Shown here piece after piece: positions 17,978 to 26,626 of a DNA stretch of 64,000 nt. The notes beneath the pieces are model-generated. The model did no database searches, was not told the DNA's origin, and saw only the letters and a program-made list of their open reading frames with translations. The stretch spans positions 62,001 to 126,000 of the forward strand of contig NZ_JADPMP010000013.1 of NCBI RefSeq assembly GCF_015686655.1. The letters are read 5' to 3'. The DNA is from Pontibacter sp. FD36. Lineage in GTDB: Bacteria; Bacteroidota; Bacteroidia; Cytophagales; Hymenobacteraceae. Both the position numbers and the translations under genes were made by a program. How positions within the stretch are numbered: the stretch's first letter is position 1; each line of letters begins with the position of its first letter.

Positions 17978-17985
17978 TATCTTTG
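17978..17985 (+). promoter_or_regulatory. -7 box for LtaS-like gene
   Basis: TATCTTTG matches TAnnTTTG, 66 bases before the ATG at 18051. No proper -33 element is visible. Confidence 0.45.
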
Positions 17986-18050
17986 TGTTCCAATGCCGGC
18001 ATGTCTCCCTACAGAGACAGCCATGATGCTAAGATTCTCTTATTAAACAG

Positions 18051-19928
18051 ATGTTTGACAGTTCATTTCAAGTGCTGCTGCGGCGCCTAGGGCTTGTTTT
18101 TCTGCTCTATACCTTGCTGCGTGCCGTTTTCTTCGTCTTTAACTTCGATCACTTTGCCGAAGCCTCCGCCGGGCAGGTGGCATTGGCCTTTGTGCACGGA
18201 TTCCGCTTTGATGTAGCGGCACTGGTGATCATAAACTCCCTGTTCATACTGCTGTCGCTGCTGCCCCACGGTAACCTGCAGCACCCCTCCTACCAACGTG
18301 TACTTCAGTGGCTGTTTGTGCTCACCAACGCACCATTTATCGCCCTGGCGCTCGTCGATGTAGAGTTCTTTAAGTTCATAGGCAGGCGATCGGGCAATGA
18401 GGTGTTTACCATTACAGGCGATGTACTGGGGCAATTAGGGCAACTGGCCAGCTATTACTGGTACATGGGCCTTGTCTTTGCAGGCCTGGTCTTCGCGATC
18501 ATCAAGCTATACCCAAAGCCCGCTGCTATACCTGATCAAAAACCTGTGCTTTGGCTGCGCTACCTGCGTCTGCTGTTGGTAGCGGGTTTTGTAGTGTTGG
18601 GTATACGAGGCGGTATACAGCTAAAGCCATTGCGCCCGGCACACGCTTTTGTGCACGAGCATGCTTCCTTGGGGCACCTTTCGCTTAATACACCTTTTAC
18701 ATTTATCAAGAGCATAGGCAAAACCACTTTAGAAGAAAAACACTTTTTTGCGTCAGACGAAGAAATGCTGGCCAGTTTGCCAGTTAAGCCGGGCAGGTAT
18801 GCTATACCTGCCGGGGAGCCGATTCAGGAAAACGTGGTGCTGGTCATTCTGGAAAGCTTTGCCTCCGAGTATGTAGGAGCTCTGAACAACGGCGAGGGCT
18901 ATACCCCTTTTCTGGACTCGCTGGCCAGTGAGGGGCTTCTTTTCCGCAACAGCTTTGCTAATGGCCGCAAATCCATTGAGGCGCTGCCTTCCATCCTGTC
19001 GGGGCTGCCTTCGCTCCTGCCTGATCCTTACATCACTTCCCCTTACCAGTCCAACACAGTATACAGCGCCGGGCATCTGCTGCGAAACGCTGGCTATACA
19101 ACTGCCTTTTTCCACGGCGCGATTAACGGCACCATGGGTTTCAATCAGTATACCCAAATGGCAGGTATACAGCACTACTATGGGTTGGATGAGTATCCTT
19201 CAGAGTTCCGGGCAAAGCATTTTGACGGCAACTGGGGTATCTTTGATGAGCCTTACCTGCAGTACACGGTGCAGGAAATGAGCACATTCCCTCAGCCCTT
19301 CTTCAGCACTGTCTTTACGCTCAGCTCACACCAGCCTTATACCGTGCCCGCCCAGTACAAAGGCAGGTTCCCGAAAGGCGAACTGGAAATACACGAGTCT
19401 GTGGGTTATGCTGATTATGCCCTGCGGGAATTTTTCAAAACAGCTTCCCAGCAGCCCTGGTACGAGAATACCCTGTTTATACTGGTAGCCGACCATACCC
19501 AGAAAAGCATACGACCGGAGTACCAGCAGGAACTGGGTTATCACCGGGTACCGCTCCTATTGTTTCATCCGGCAAAAAAACTGAAGGCTGATGTGCAGAA
19601 GGTGACGCAGCATGCCGATATCCTGCCGACGATTGTAGATTACTTAAGATTACCGAGCGATAAACTGCTGCTATTCGGACAGTCGGTGCTTGACAGTGCC
19701 GCAACGGGTCATGCAATCATTTACAATGGGATGTCGTATTACCTGGTGCAGCAGGAAGGTGTGACAGAGTTAACGGCATCGGACGAACTACGCTTCCATA
19801 CTTTCCCGGAACTGGCACCTGTCGAACAGGCAAATACTGCACATGAACAGCAACTGAAAGCCTATGTGCAGTACTTCAAAAACAAAATGGTGGCTAATGA
19901 CCTGTATTTCTGGCTGCAGAAAAAGTAA
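18051..19928 (+). CDS. LtaS/OpgB-like membrane sulfatase-family phosphotransferase
   Basis: The 625-residue protein has about five N-terminal membrane segments (to about residue 195) and a periplasmic alkaline-phosphatase/sulfatase domain. Metal-site motifs are visible: VILESFASEY (acidic ligand), a Ser in NGRKSIEALPSIL at the nucleophile position where LtaS has Thr, and VADHTQKS near the end. In Gram-positives this family polymerises lipoteichoic acid. In a Gram-negative it more likely transfers phosphoglycerol or phosphoethanolamine to glycans or lipid A (inference). It is monocistronic with its own -7 box and lies next to a convergent gene. Confidence 0.88.
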   Translation: MFDSSFQVLLRRLGLVFLLYTLLRAVFFVFNFDHFAEASAGQVALAFVHGFRFDVAALVIINSLFILLSLLPHGNLQHPSYQRVLQWLFVLTNAPFIALALVDVEFFKFIGRRSGNEVFTITGDVLGQLGQLASYYWYMGLVFAGLVFAIIKLYPKPAAIPDQKPVLWLRYLRLLLVAGFVVLGIRGGIQLKPLRPAHAFVHEHASLGHLSLNTPFTFIKSIGKTTLEEKHFFASDEEMLASLPVKPGRYAIPAGEPIQENVVLVILESFASEYVGALNNGEGYTPFLDSLASEGLLFRNSFANGRKSIEALPSILSGLPSLLPDPYITSPYQSNTVYSAGHLLRNAGYTTAFFHGAINGTMGFNQYTQMAGIQHYYGLDEYPSEFRAKHFDGNWGIFDEPYLQYTVQEMSTFPQPFFSTVFTLSSHQPYTVPAQYKGRFPKGELEIHESVGYADYALREFFKTASQQPWYENTLFILVADHTQKSIRPEYQQELGYHRVPLLLFHPAKKLKADVQKVTQHADILPTIVDYLRLPSDKLLLFGQSVLDSAATGHAIIYNGMSYYLVQQEGVTELTASDELRFHTFPELAPVEQANTAHEQQLKAYVQYFKNKMVANDLYFWLQKK

Positions 19929-19969
19929 GCTGGAAACCCTAAAAAAGCAATTTTTGTAAACCCTAAGCC

Positions 19970-20425
19970 CTATACCTCCACTCCGGAAGCCGGTGGTATA
20001 CCTTGCAACGGTGTAAACTGCCGCGTCTCAAAATCCACTTCCCAGCAGTAGTGCTCCATGCCATTGGTGATGACTACATAGCGGGCTTGCAGTACCTGAT
20101 TGTACACTGATACCTGTTTCACGACATCCTGCGTAATGGGTACATGCGCAGCCTTGCACTCGACAAGCAGATAAGGTTTGCCTTCCTGATCGTACACACA
20201 CATATCGGTGCGTTTCTGCAACTTGTTGTAGGTAGTGCCCCGTTCAATACTGATAAGGCTTTTAGGATAGCGGTAGGTCCCGATCAGGAAATGCACGAAG
20301 TGCTGACGAACCCACTCTTCTGGCGTAAGCAGCACATATTTGCGGCGAAGCGCATCAAATATCATGACATTAGCGCCAGAATGCTTAATTTTGTAATCAA
20401 ATGTCGGTAAGTTCAGCATTTCCAT
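19970..20425 (-). CDS. standalone HsdR-N-like PD-(D/E)XK protein
   Basis: The protein (about 151 residues) matches the N-terminal domain of type I restriction R subunits but has no helicase. The nuclease core is visible: RTDMCVYD (Asp), a short strand, then LLVECKA (Glu-Cys-Lys), the PD-(D/E)XK pattern. PEEWVRQHFVHFLI and SLISIERG are also typical. No hsdM, hsdS or other restriction gene lies nearby, so it is not part of a restriction system here. Such solitary proteins are frequent in Bacteroidota, with unknown role. Starts at 20425 or 20419 are possible. It is divergent from AMP nucleosidase 90 bases away. Confidence 0.82.
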   Translation of the reverse strand: MEMLNLPTFDYKIKHSGANVMIFDALRRKYVLLTPEEWVRQHFVHFLIGTYRYPKSLISIERGTTYNKLQKRTDMCVYDQEGKPYLLVECKAAHVPITQDVVKQVSVYNQVLQARYVVITNGMEHYCWEVDFETRQFTPLQGIPPASGVEV

Positions 20426-20515
20426 ACCGCAATTTACCAAATTTACAGCCTCCGCCCCAGCAAACTCTCCCTTGCCAAGGCGGCTTTTTTATACCTAATT
20501 ACTTATATTTAAAAC

Positions 20516-21289
20516 ATGAAGAGCAAAGAAGAAATTGTAGGCGACTGGTTACCAAGGTATACCGGTGTGCCTTTAGATGAATTTGGCGAGTATATCCTGC
20601 TCACGAACTTTATCAATTATGTGCGTATGTTCGCCGACCGTTTCGGCGTGGAGATAAAAGGCCTCGACAAACCGATGCAAACGGCGACGGCCAATAACAT
20701 CACCATCATCAACTTCGGTATGGGCAGCGCCATGGCGGCCACCGTGATGGATCTGCTCTCCGCCATCAAGCCGAAAGCAGCCCTTTTTCTGGGTAAGTGT
20801 GGTGGTTTGAAAAGAAAAACAGCTATCGGTGACCTGATCCTCCCAATCGCGGCTATCCGCGGCGAGGGTACGTCCGATGACTACCTGCCACCAGAAATCC
20901 CGGCTCTGCCGTCTTTCCGTCTGCAGCGTGCCGTATCGTCTATGATCAAGAAGCACGAGATGGACTATTGGACCGGTACGGTGTACACTACCAATCGTCG
21001 CGTGTGGGAGCATGATGAGGACTTTAAAGAGTACCTGCGCCAGATCCGTGCCATGGGCATCGACATGGAGACCGCCACGATTTTTACGGTAGGCTTCATC
21101 AACGAAATCCCGCACGGTGCCCTGCTGCTCGTATCGGACAACCCGATGATTCCGGAAGGTGTGAAAACCTCTGAGAGCGACAAGCTGGTGACCACTAATT
21201 ATGTAGAAAAACACCTCAGTATAGGTATAGACTCCCTGATCGAGCTGATCAATTCGGGTGAGTCAGTGAAACACATGCGTTTCGAATAA
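20516..21289 (+). CDS. amn: AMP nucleosidase
   Basis: This enzyme of the purine phosphorylase superfamily hydrolyses AMP to adenine and ribose 5-phosphate. The 257-residue product is the short Bacteroidota form. Diagnostic segments are INFGMGSAMAATVMDLL, FLGKCGGLK, RGEGTSDDYLP, and the active-site region GIDMETATIF plus LLLVSDNPM, whose Asp would protonate the base. The ATG at 20516 follows an AT-rich spacer. The stop is 8 bases before the amidohydrolase start, so the two are probably co-transcribed. Confidence 0.92.
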   Translation: MKSKEEIVGDWLPRYTGVPLDEFGEYILLTNFINYVRMFADRFGVEIKGLDKPMQTATANNITIINFGMGSAMAATVMDLLSAIKPKAALFLGKCGGLKRKTAIGDLILPIAAIRGEGTSDDYLPPEIPALPSFRLQRAVSSMIKKHEMDYWTGTVYTTNRRVWEHDEDFKEYLRQIRAMGIDMETATIFTVGFINEIPHGALLLVSDNPMIPEGVKTSESDKLVTTNYVEKHLSIGIDSLIELINSGESVKHMRFE

Positions 21290-21297
21290 GCAGATAC

Positions 21298-22959
21298 ATG
21301 AAAAAAACACTACGTTCCTTTGCAGCCACTGCCCTGCTGGGCCTCACCCTCCTGAGTAGCTGCAACACCACCAACACCGGCAGTGAGTCGGTTGACCTGA
21401 TCGTGTACAATGGCAACGTGTACACCGTGAACGAGAACTTTGACCAGGCCGAGGCCTTTGCCGTGAAAGACGGCAAGATCGTGGCAGTGGGTACGACAGC
21501 TGACATCCGGGCCAAGTATAGCGCCACTGAAGAACTAGATGCTGAAGGCAAAACCATCTACCCCGGCCTGATCGATGGACACGCCCACTTTTTCCGTTAT
21601 GGCCTGGCCCTGCAATCGGCTGACCTGGTAGGCACCACCTCGTTCAAAGAAGTGGTGCAGAAGGTTGTGGACCAGCAAAAAGCCTATCCGGAAGCAGACT
21701 GGATTACAGGACGCGGCTGGGACCAGAACGACTGGGCGGTGAAGGAATTCCCGACAAAGGACACGCTGGACCAACTCTTCCCGGACACGCCCATCATCCT
21801 TACCCGCATTGACGGCCATGCCGCACTTGTAAACCAGAAAGCACTGGATTTGGCAGGTATAACACCACAAACAAAAATGGTGGGTGGCCTGGTGGAAGTG
21901 GAAGGTGGCAAAATGACCGGTATCCTGATCGACAATGCCATTGATAAAGTAACAGCTGTTATACCTGAAGCGGACGAACAGGAGCAGCGACAGGCCTTGC
22001 AGAATGCTGAGAAGAACTGCTTTGAAGTGGGCCTTACCTCTGTTGCGGATGCCGGTCTGGACAAATCAACCGTTGACCTGATGGATGCCATGCACAAGAA
22101 CGGTGAACTGCAAATGCGCGTGTACGCCATGATGAATCCGGGCAAGGTAAACCAGGATCACTATTTCGCAAACGGACCTTACAAGACTGACCGCCTGAAC
22201 GTGCGCTCCTTCAAGGTATACTCTGATGGTGCATTGGGCTCCCGTGGTGCCAACCTGCTCAAACCCTACAGCGACCGCCATAATCATTACGGCTTTTTGC
22301 TGGCTTCTGAACAGGAGTTCCGCGACATAGCCAAGCTGCTCAACCAGCATGGTTTCCAGATGAACACCCACGCCATTGGCGACTCTGCCAACCGCTTGCT
22401 GCTCGACATCTACGGTGAAGTACTGGGTGGTAAAAACGACAAGCGCTGGCGTATAGAGCACTCTCAGATCATCAACCCAGCCGATATGGACAAGTTTGGC
22501 AGGTATAGCGTACTGCCATCAGTGCAGCCTACGCATGCTACATCGGATATGTACTGGGCTGGTGACCGCCTCGGTAAAGAACGCATTGCACATGCCTACC
22601 CATTCAAGCAACTGCTCGATCAGAACGGTTATATGCCACTCGGAAGTGACTTCCCGGTTGAGGATATTAACCCTGTTTATGGTTTCCATGCAGCAGTAGC
22701 CCGTCAGGATGGCGAAAACTGGCCAGAAGGCGGCTTCCAGATGGAGAATGCCCTGAGCCGCGAAGAAGCTTTGCGCGGTATGACAATCTGGGCTGCGAAA
22801 GCTGCTTTCGAAGAAAAAGAAAAAGGCAGCATTGAGCCTGGCAAGTTCGCTGACTTCATCATCGTAGATCGTGACCTGATGAAAGTTCCAAACGACCAGA
22901 TGCGTGACCTGCAAGTACTCCGCACCTACGTGAATGGAGTACAGGTATACAAAAAGTAG
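21298..22959 (+). CDS. YtcJ-like amidohydrolase lipoprotein
   Basis: The 553-residue protein has a lipoprotein signal (LLGLTLLSSC, Cys22) and an amidohydrolase fold of the YtcJ/AepA type. The metal motif HAH (95-97) in GLIDGHAHF, DGALGSRG, the His in MNTHAIGD and the late DFPVEDINP segment are typical. The C-terminal ARE-like region IEPGKFADFIIVD completes the split beta-sandwich. It would hydrolyse amide or ester bonds of a small molecule outside the cytoplasm; the substrate is unknown. It follows amn by 8 bases. A shared metabolic role with amn is unlikely given the different compartment. It holds five copies of the dispersed heptamer. Confidence 0.9.
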   Translation: MKKTLRSFAATALLGLTLLSSCNTTNTGSESVDLIVYNGNVYTVNENFDQAEAFAVKDGKIVAVGTTADIRAKYSATEELDAEGKTIYPGLIDGHAHFFRYGLALQSADLVGTTSFKEVVQKVVDQQKAYPEADWITGRGWDQNDWAVKEFPTKDTLDQLFPDTPIILTRIDGHAALVNQKALDLAGITPQTKMVGGLVEVEGGKMTGILIDNAIDKVTAVIPEADEQEQRQALQNAEKNCFEVGLTSVADAGLDKSTVDLMDAMHKNGELQMRVYAMMNPGKVNQDHYFANGPYKTDRLNVRSFKVYSDGALGSRGANLLKPYSDRHNHYGFLLASEQEFRDIAKLLNQHGFQMNTHAIGDSANRLLLDIYGEVLGGKNDKRWRIEHSQIINPADMDKFGRYSVLPSVQPTHATSDMYWAGDRLGKERIAHAYPFKQLLDQNGYMPLGSDFPVEDINPVYGFHAAVARQDGENWPEGGFQMENALSREEALRGMTIWAAKAAFEEKEKGSIEPGKFADFIIVDRDLMKVPNDQMRDLQVLRTYVNGVQVYKK

Positions 22960-23140
22960 GATTGAGTTTGAGAGTTTAGCAGGCAGAGACTTTATAATGT
23001 AAGGTCGTGCTAGAAGGGCAAACGGTTTCAGAGACAGGTATAAAATGGTAACTTCTTTTAGGGAGGTTGTAATCTGTCCGAATCGTGCTCCAAATAATCA
23101 GCAAACTACAAGAAACAAGTGAGCATTCAACTCCCAATCT

Positions 23141-23182
23141 AAACCAAAAGCGGCAGCCTGATCAGGCTGCCGCTTTTGGTTT
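23141..23182. terminator. 42-bp perfect palindromic terminator
   Basis: Positions 23141-23161 are the exact reverse complement of 23162-23182 (centre TGATCA), with GC-rich core and A/T-rich ends. It terminates the amidohydrolase and the convergent MFS gene. Confidence 0.9.
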
Positions 23183-23199
23183 AGGCACGTCAGCTATAC

Positions 23200-24528
23200 C
23201 TAGCTAGCTACTGCCTCTGTTTCGCCTTGCGGCTCCAGGGACTTTTTACCTTTGATGAGCGAAAGGAAGATAAGGCCTAACACGAAGAAGATAATCAGTG
23301 CCAGGATGCTGTAGCGCATCGAACCAGTTACCTGCGCAACCGCTCCGTAAGCCAGGGTACCGAGCATGATCGAAACTTTCTCGGTCACATCATAAAAGCT
23401 AAAATAAGAAGCATGATCCTGTGTGGTGGCCGGAATCAGTTTGGAATAGGTCGATCGGGAGAGCGACTGAATGCCTCCCATCACGGAGCCAACTACAGCC
23501 GCCAGGGCATAAAATTCATATGCGGTGGTGATAAAATAGGCTGCTATGCATATCCCAATCCATATAATGACAGCGATGATCAGAGCTCTGATGTTGCCAT
23601 ATCTGGCTGAGAGTGCTGCAAAACCGTAGGCACCGGCAATGGCCACCAGTTGAATGATCAAAATGGTAATGATAAGGTTATCGCTTGGCAGTTGCAACTC
23701 TTCTATACCAAACAGCGTGGCCACATACATCACCGTCTGCACCCCCATATTAAAGAAGAAATAGGCCAGCAAGTAGCGTTTAAGTAAGTGCAACTCCTTT
23801 ACCTGATTCAGGACTTTCTGCAGCTCCTTCACACCATTCAGGATCCAGCTCCCCTGCGGATTGCGTCTGTATACGTTGGCTGGCAAATGATAAAAGGTGT
23901 ACTGAGCAAAGCCAAACCACCAGATGCCTGTCGTCAGAAATGCTATGCGCGGCGGCAAACTTGTGTTTTCAGCAGCAATCCCAAACCACCCCGGTTGCAG
24001 GATCATGGCGAGATTGAAAAGCAGCAGGAGTACACTGCCTATATAGCCCATGGCAAAACCACGGGCACTCAAGCGGTCATACTGATCTTCGGTGGCGATC
24101 TCAGGCAGGTATGAGTTGTAGAACACGATACTCCCGGTGAAGCCTATGGACGCCAGCATGAAAAGCACAACCGATACTGAGAAAGTCTCTCTTGTAAAAA
24201 AGAAGAGCCCGGCGCATGAAATGGATCCCATGTAACAGAACAGCTGCATAAACAGCTTCTTACGGCCACTGTAGTCCGCAATGGCTGTCAGGAAGGGGTT
24301 CATGAGCACGATCAGCAGGAAAGAGCCTGACACTGCATAGGAAAACAGCACCGAACTCTGAAGCTCCAGCCCAAAGAAGCTTACGATGGTAGAGGCCGTT
24401 TCGGGGTGTTCGGATACTGCGCTATAGTAGATCGGGAAGATCGTAGAAATGATGACGAGCGAATAGACCGAGTTAGCCCAGTCATAGACGCACCAGGCCC
24501 TCGTGATGGTAGGGTTGTTTTTTTGCAT
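23200..24528 (-). CDS. UMF1-type MFS transporter (Atg22-like)
   Basis: The 442-residue protein has about 12 membrane segments and the family start AWCVYDWANSVYSLVI, which is characteristic of the UMF1/Atg22 branch of the major facilitator superfamily. The loop after segment 2-3 contains ADYSGRKK, the MFS A-motif equivalent. QSLSRSTYSKLIP in the second half is also typical. Substrates of bacterial members are unproven; the yeast homologue exports amino acids from the vacuole. The start is 25 bases from the end of the upstream helical-repeat gene, so co-transcription is possible. Confidence 0.88.
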   Translation of the reverse strand: MQKNNPTITRAWCVYDWANSVYSLVIISTIFPIYYSAVSEHPETASTIVSFFGLELQSSVLFSYAVSGSFLLIVLMNPFLTAIADYSGRKKLFMQLFCYMGSISCAGLFFFTRETFSVSVVLFMLASIGFTGSIVFYNSYLPEIATEDQYDRLSARGFAMGYIGSVLLLLFNLAMILQPGWFGIAAENTSLPPRIAFLTTGIWWFGFAQYTFYHLPANVYRRNPQGSWILNGVKELQKVLNQVKELHLLKRYLLAYFFFNMGVQTVMYVATLFGIEELQLPSDNLIITILIIQLVAIAGAYGFAALSARYGNIRALIIAVIIWIGICIAAYFITTAYEFYALAAVVGSVMGGIQSLSRSTYSKLIPATTQDHASYFSFYDVTEKVSIMLGTLAYGAVAQVTGSMRYSILALIIFFVLGLIFLSLIKGKKSLEPQGETEAVAS

Positions 24529-24553
24529 AGCTGAAATATAGCAAAATATTTAT

Positions 24554-26062
24554 TCAGCGTGTGCGTACCTTCAAATTCACTTCAGCTTTTGCCAGAATCT
24601 GCAGGATCAGATCCCATAAATGCTCATACGGTACAATTTCAATTTCTGCATAAGCATCTCCAGGAGCCGGTGTTTCCATCAGTTTCTTGTAAAGCACCTC
24701 CCCTTTTGTACGGCAAGCCACCGCATCGTAATCTTCTGTCACGGTGAGTACCAGCAGCTTTAAGAAAAGCTTACTACGTAAGCTAAAGGCATCTTTCAGG
24801 TGCGTAGAAACATATTTCTTGATGCTCTCGATGCGGTAAAGCAGCGCTTCTGTCTCGCCTCGTTCCAACAAATAAATGAATTGCAACGTGAGGATCGCTA
24901 CATTAAAGCCCAGCTTATCTTTGCTGTACTCAGGCAGCGAAAGCAGGTATGGATTATTTGCCTCACCTTCCGGAACAGCTGCCTGCGGATAAATCAGCCT
25001 GAAGTACGACCGGTACAGCATCCAGCGTTCTTTGGCAATGGTAGGAATGGTTTGTAAGGCACTGTTTTCGATTACTTGCTGCAGCAGTATATCCGCCAGA
25101 TCATACCTTCGAGCGTGCACGGCCAACAGGAAATAGTTTTCCATATAGGCAAACCAGTTTCGGGTAGACGGCTGGTAAAGCCCCAGGTTTTCCTGCGCAT
25201 ACATCAACCCATCACTCAGCTGCTTTGCCCTTAGGTGAGCATAAACCATGATAAAGTTGTTATAAGTCAGATCAAAGCGATGCGCGTTGATCTTATTCTG
25301 CTCAACCAATCTGAGTGCGTCTACTGTGATTGTAATAATATCCTTGAAATTACCCTCCAGTTCGTGATACCAGATATAGGCCCTGTAATAAGCATAGTAA
25401 GTGCTAAAAGTGCCTGATTCGTGCCATAGTTTTTCAAGTTGAGCTATTAAAACTGGCAGCTGAGGCAAAAATTCCTTCCTGGTCTTAGTTGATTTACGAA
25501 GTTGCATGTTAATGTGCTGGAACATAGAAATCGCTTCACGTTCCTTAACGAATCGCTGCATCGTCATCTTGAGATCTTCTTGGGCTACAGCAAACTTTTT
25601 GATCAATCCCTGATCTGAGTATCCCAAACAAAGTAGCTCAAGTGCAGATAGTTTCAGGTCAATGAAATCAAACTCCTGGGCTACAGCGAGTGCTTTGTTA
25701 GCTAAGTTTATCACCAGGTCAAACTCATAGCGGGCACGTACTATGTTTGCTTGGTATATTAGACTGTTACACTGAATTTCCTTCTGTCTTACAAAGTTCG
25801 CGGTGACCTTTTCAGCATTTACATAATTCAATTCATTAAAGAGCTTCTTTTTAACCCGGTGCTTCAGCATCTTATACCTTACATCATTTGGGTTAGCATT
25901 GTAAAGATCTTTTGCAGCCTCCTCATCTGATGAATAATGCCCGAGTTCTATTCCCTGAATGAATTTCTTTTCCTTAACACTTTGCTTAGGAAGTTCAAGC
26001 AAAGCTGTTTCAGCCTGACTACAGGAAAGAACGATATCAATCAGTTTTTTAATTTCCTTCAT
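24554..26062 (-). CDS. helical-repeat (TPR-like) protein of unknown function
   Basis: The product (502 residues from the ATG at 26062) is almost entirely helical and has the periodicity of TPR-like repeats (IVRARYEFDLVINLANKAL, YENYFLLAVHARRYDLADIL-type pairs). There is no signal peptide or membrane segment. The N-terminal 75 residues, with GIELGHYSSDEEAAKDLY and VRYKMLKHRVKKKLFNELN, are basic and may bind a nucleic acid or protein (inference). I do not recognise a named family, though I believe the N-terminal pattern recurs in Cytophagales. Base composition is more AT-rich than its neighbours. It is divergent from a small Thr-rich ORF and a peptide ABC importer. Confidence 0.75.
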   Translation of the reverse strand: MKEIKKLIDIVLSCSQAETALLELPKQSVKEKKFIQGIELGHYSSDEEAAKDLYNANPNDVRYKMLKHRVKKKLFNELNYVNAEKVTANFVRQKEIQCNSLIYQANIVRARYEFDLVINLANKALAVAQEFDFIDLKLSALELLCLGYSDQGLIKKFAVAQEDLKMTMQRFVKEREAISMFQHINMQLRKSTKTRKEFLPQLPVLIAQLEKLWHESGTFSTYYAYYRAYIWYHELEGNFKDIITITVDALRLVEQNKINAHRFDLTYNNFIMVYAHLRAKQLSDGLMYAQENLGLYQPSTRNWFAYMENYFLLAVHARRYDLADILLQQVIENSALQTIPTIAKERWMLYRSYFRLIYPQAAVPEGEANNPYLLSLPEYSKDKLGFNVAILTLQFIYLLERGETEALLYRIESIKKYVSTHLKDAFSLRSKLFLKLLVLTVTEDYDAVACRTKGEVLYKKLMETPAPGDAYAEIEIVPYEHLWDLILQILAKAEVNLKVRTR

Positions 26063-26074
26063 GCAAACTATCAA

Positions 26075-26371
26075 GTAAAAATTCTATATATTAGAAATCT
26101 GTTAGCTTTTTAAAAGTCAAAAAGCACGCTTTACTACTAACTTCAATAAATTTTAGCTTAAATGTAACTGACTAATGTTACTTTTAAAACTTAATTAGAT
26201 ATTAAAATGCAGATACAATAACATCTGTCTATACATTTATAGATTTTATAAATAAAGTATAAAATAATGTTTTTATATTGATAGTTACCTTTATCTAAAA
26301 ACTTTCTTTTCTTTTCATCTGATCAGTTTGAATCTTTGTTACATAATAAACCGATTTAACCCCTAGAAATC
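26075..26371. other. AT-rich divergent spacer
   Basis: This roughly 300-base region is strikingly AT-rich and separates the helical-repeat gene from the small Thr-rich ORF. AATCTTTG at about 26332 is one base off TAnnTTTG and could be the -7 box of the ORF starting at 26372. I see no other gene or structured RNA in it. Confidence 0.5.
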
Positions 26372-26545
26372 ATGGCAACTATCATCATCACTATCATTCT
26401 GAACCTGTTGTTGGGCACTCCTACTGACACTACTAAGGAAACAACAACTACTACAAGCACAACTACAACAACTAATACAAATAAAACTGACGACGCCATG
26501 AAGACAATGGGCGGCTCAGGTACTTGGACAACTATTGAGAAATAG
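26372..26545 (+). CDS. small Thr-rich protein, 57 residues
   Basis: An ATG ORF of 57 codons ends with TAG at 26543-26545. The product has a hydrophobic start (IIITIILNLLLG, residues 4-15), a run of about 20 mostly Thr residues (TTTTTSTTTTTN), and a polar tail DDAMKTMGGSGTWTTIEK. There are no basic residues before the hydrophobic part, so a classical signal peptide is not certain. No Shine-Dalgarno is seen, which is normal in this phylum. It lies 81 bases before the ABC binding-protein gene on the same strand. No known family is recognised. Its position suggests a secreted or membrane peptide, but it may also be a chance ORF. Confidence 0.5.
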   Translation: MATIIITIILNLLLGTPTDTTKETTTTTSTTTTTNTNKTDDAMKTMGGSGTWTTIEK

Positions 26546-26626
26546 GAAAGCAGTCGATTCTTGGGAATTGCTGTATTTTCCCTATCTTGCCTCTACCCGA
26601 TTTTAGCTAAAGGGAGTCAAGATAAA

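Noticed and set aside
19970..20425. Type I restriction system
   Set aside because: Only an R-subunit N-terminal domain is present; no methylase, specificity or helicase part is found.
20573..21214. 213-residue minus-strand ORF opposite AMP nucleosidase
   Set aside because: It is antisense to a well supported gene and has no domain features.
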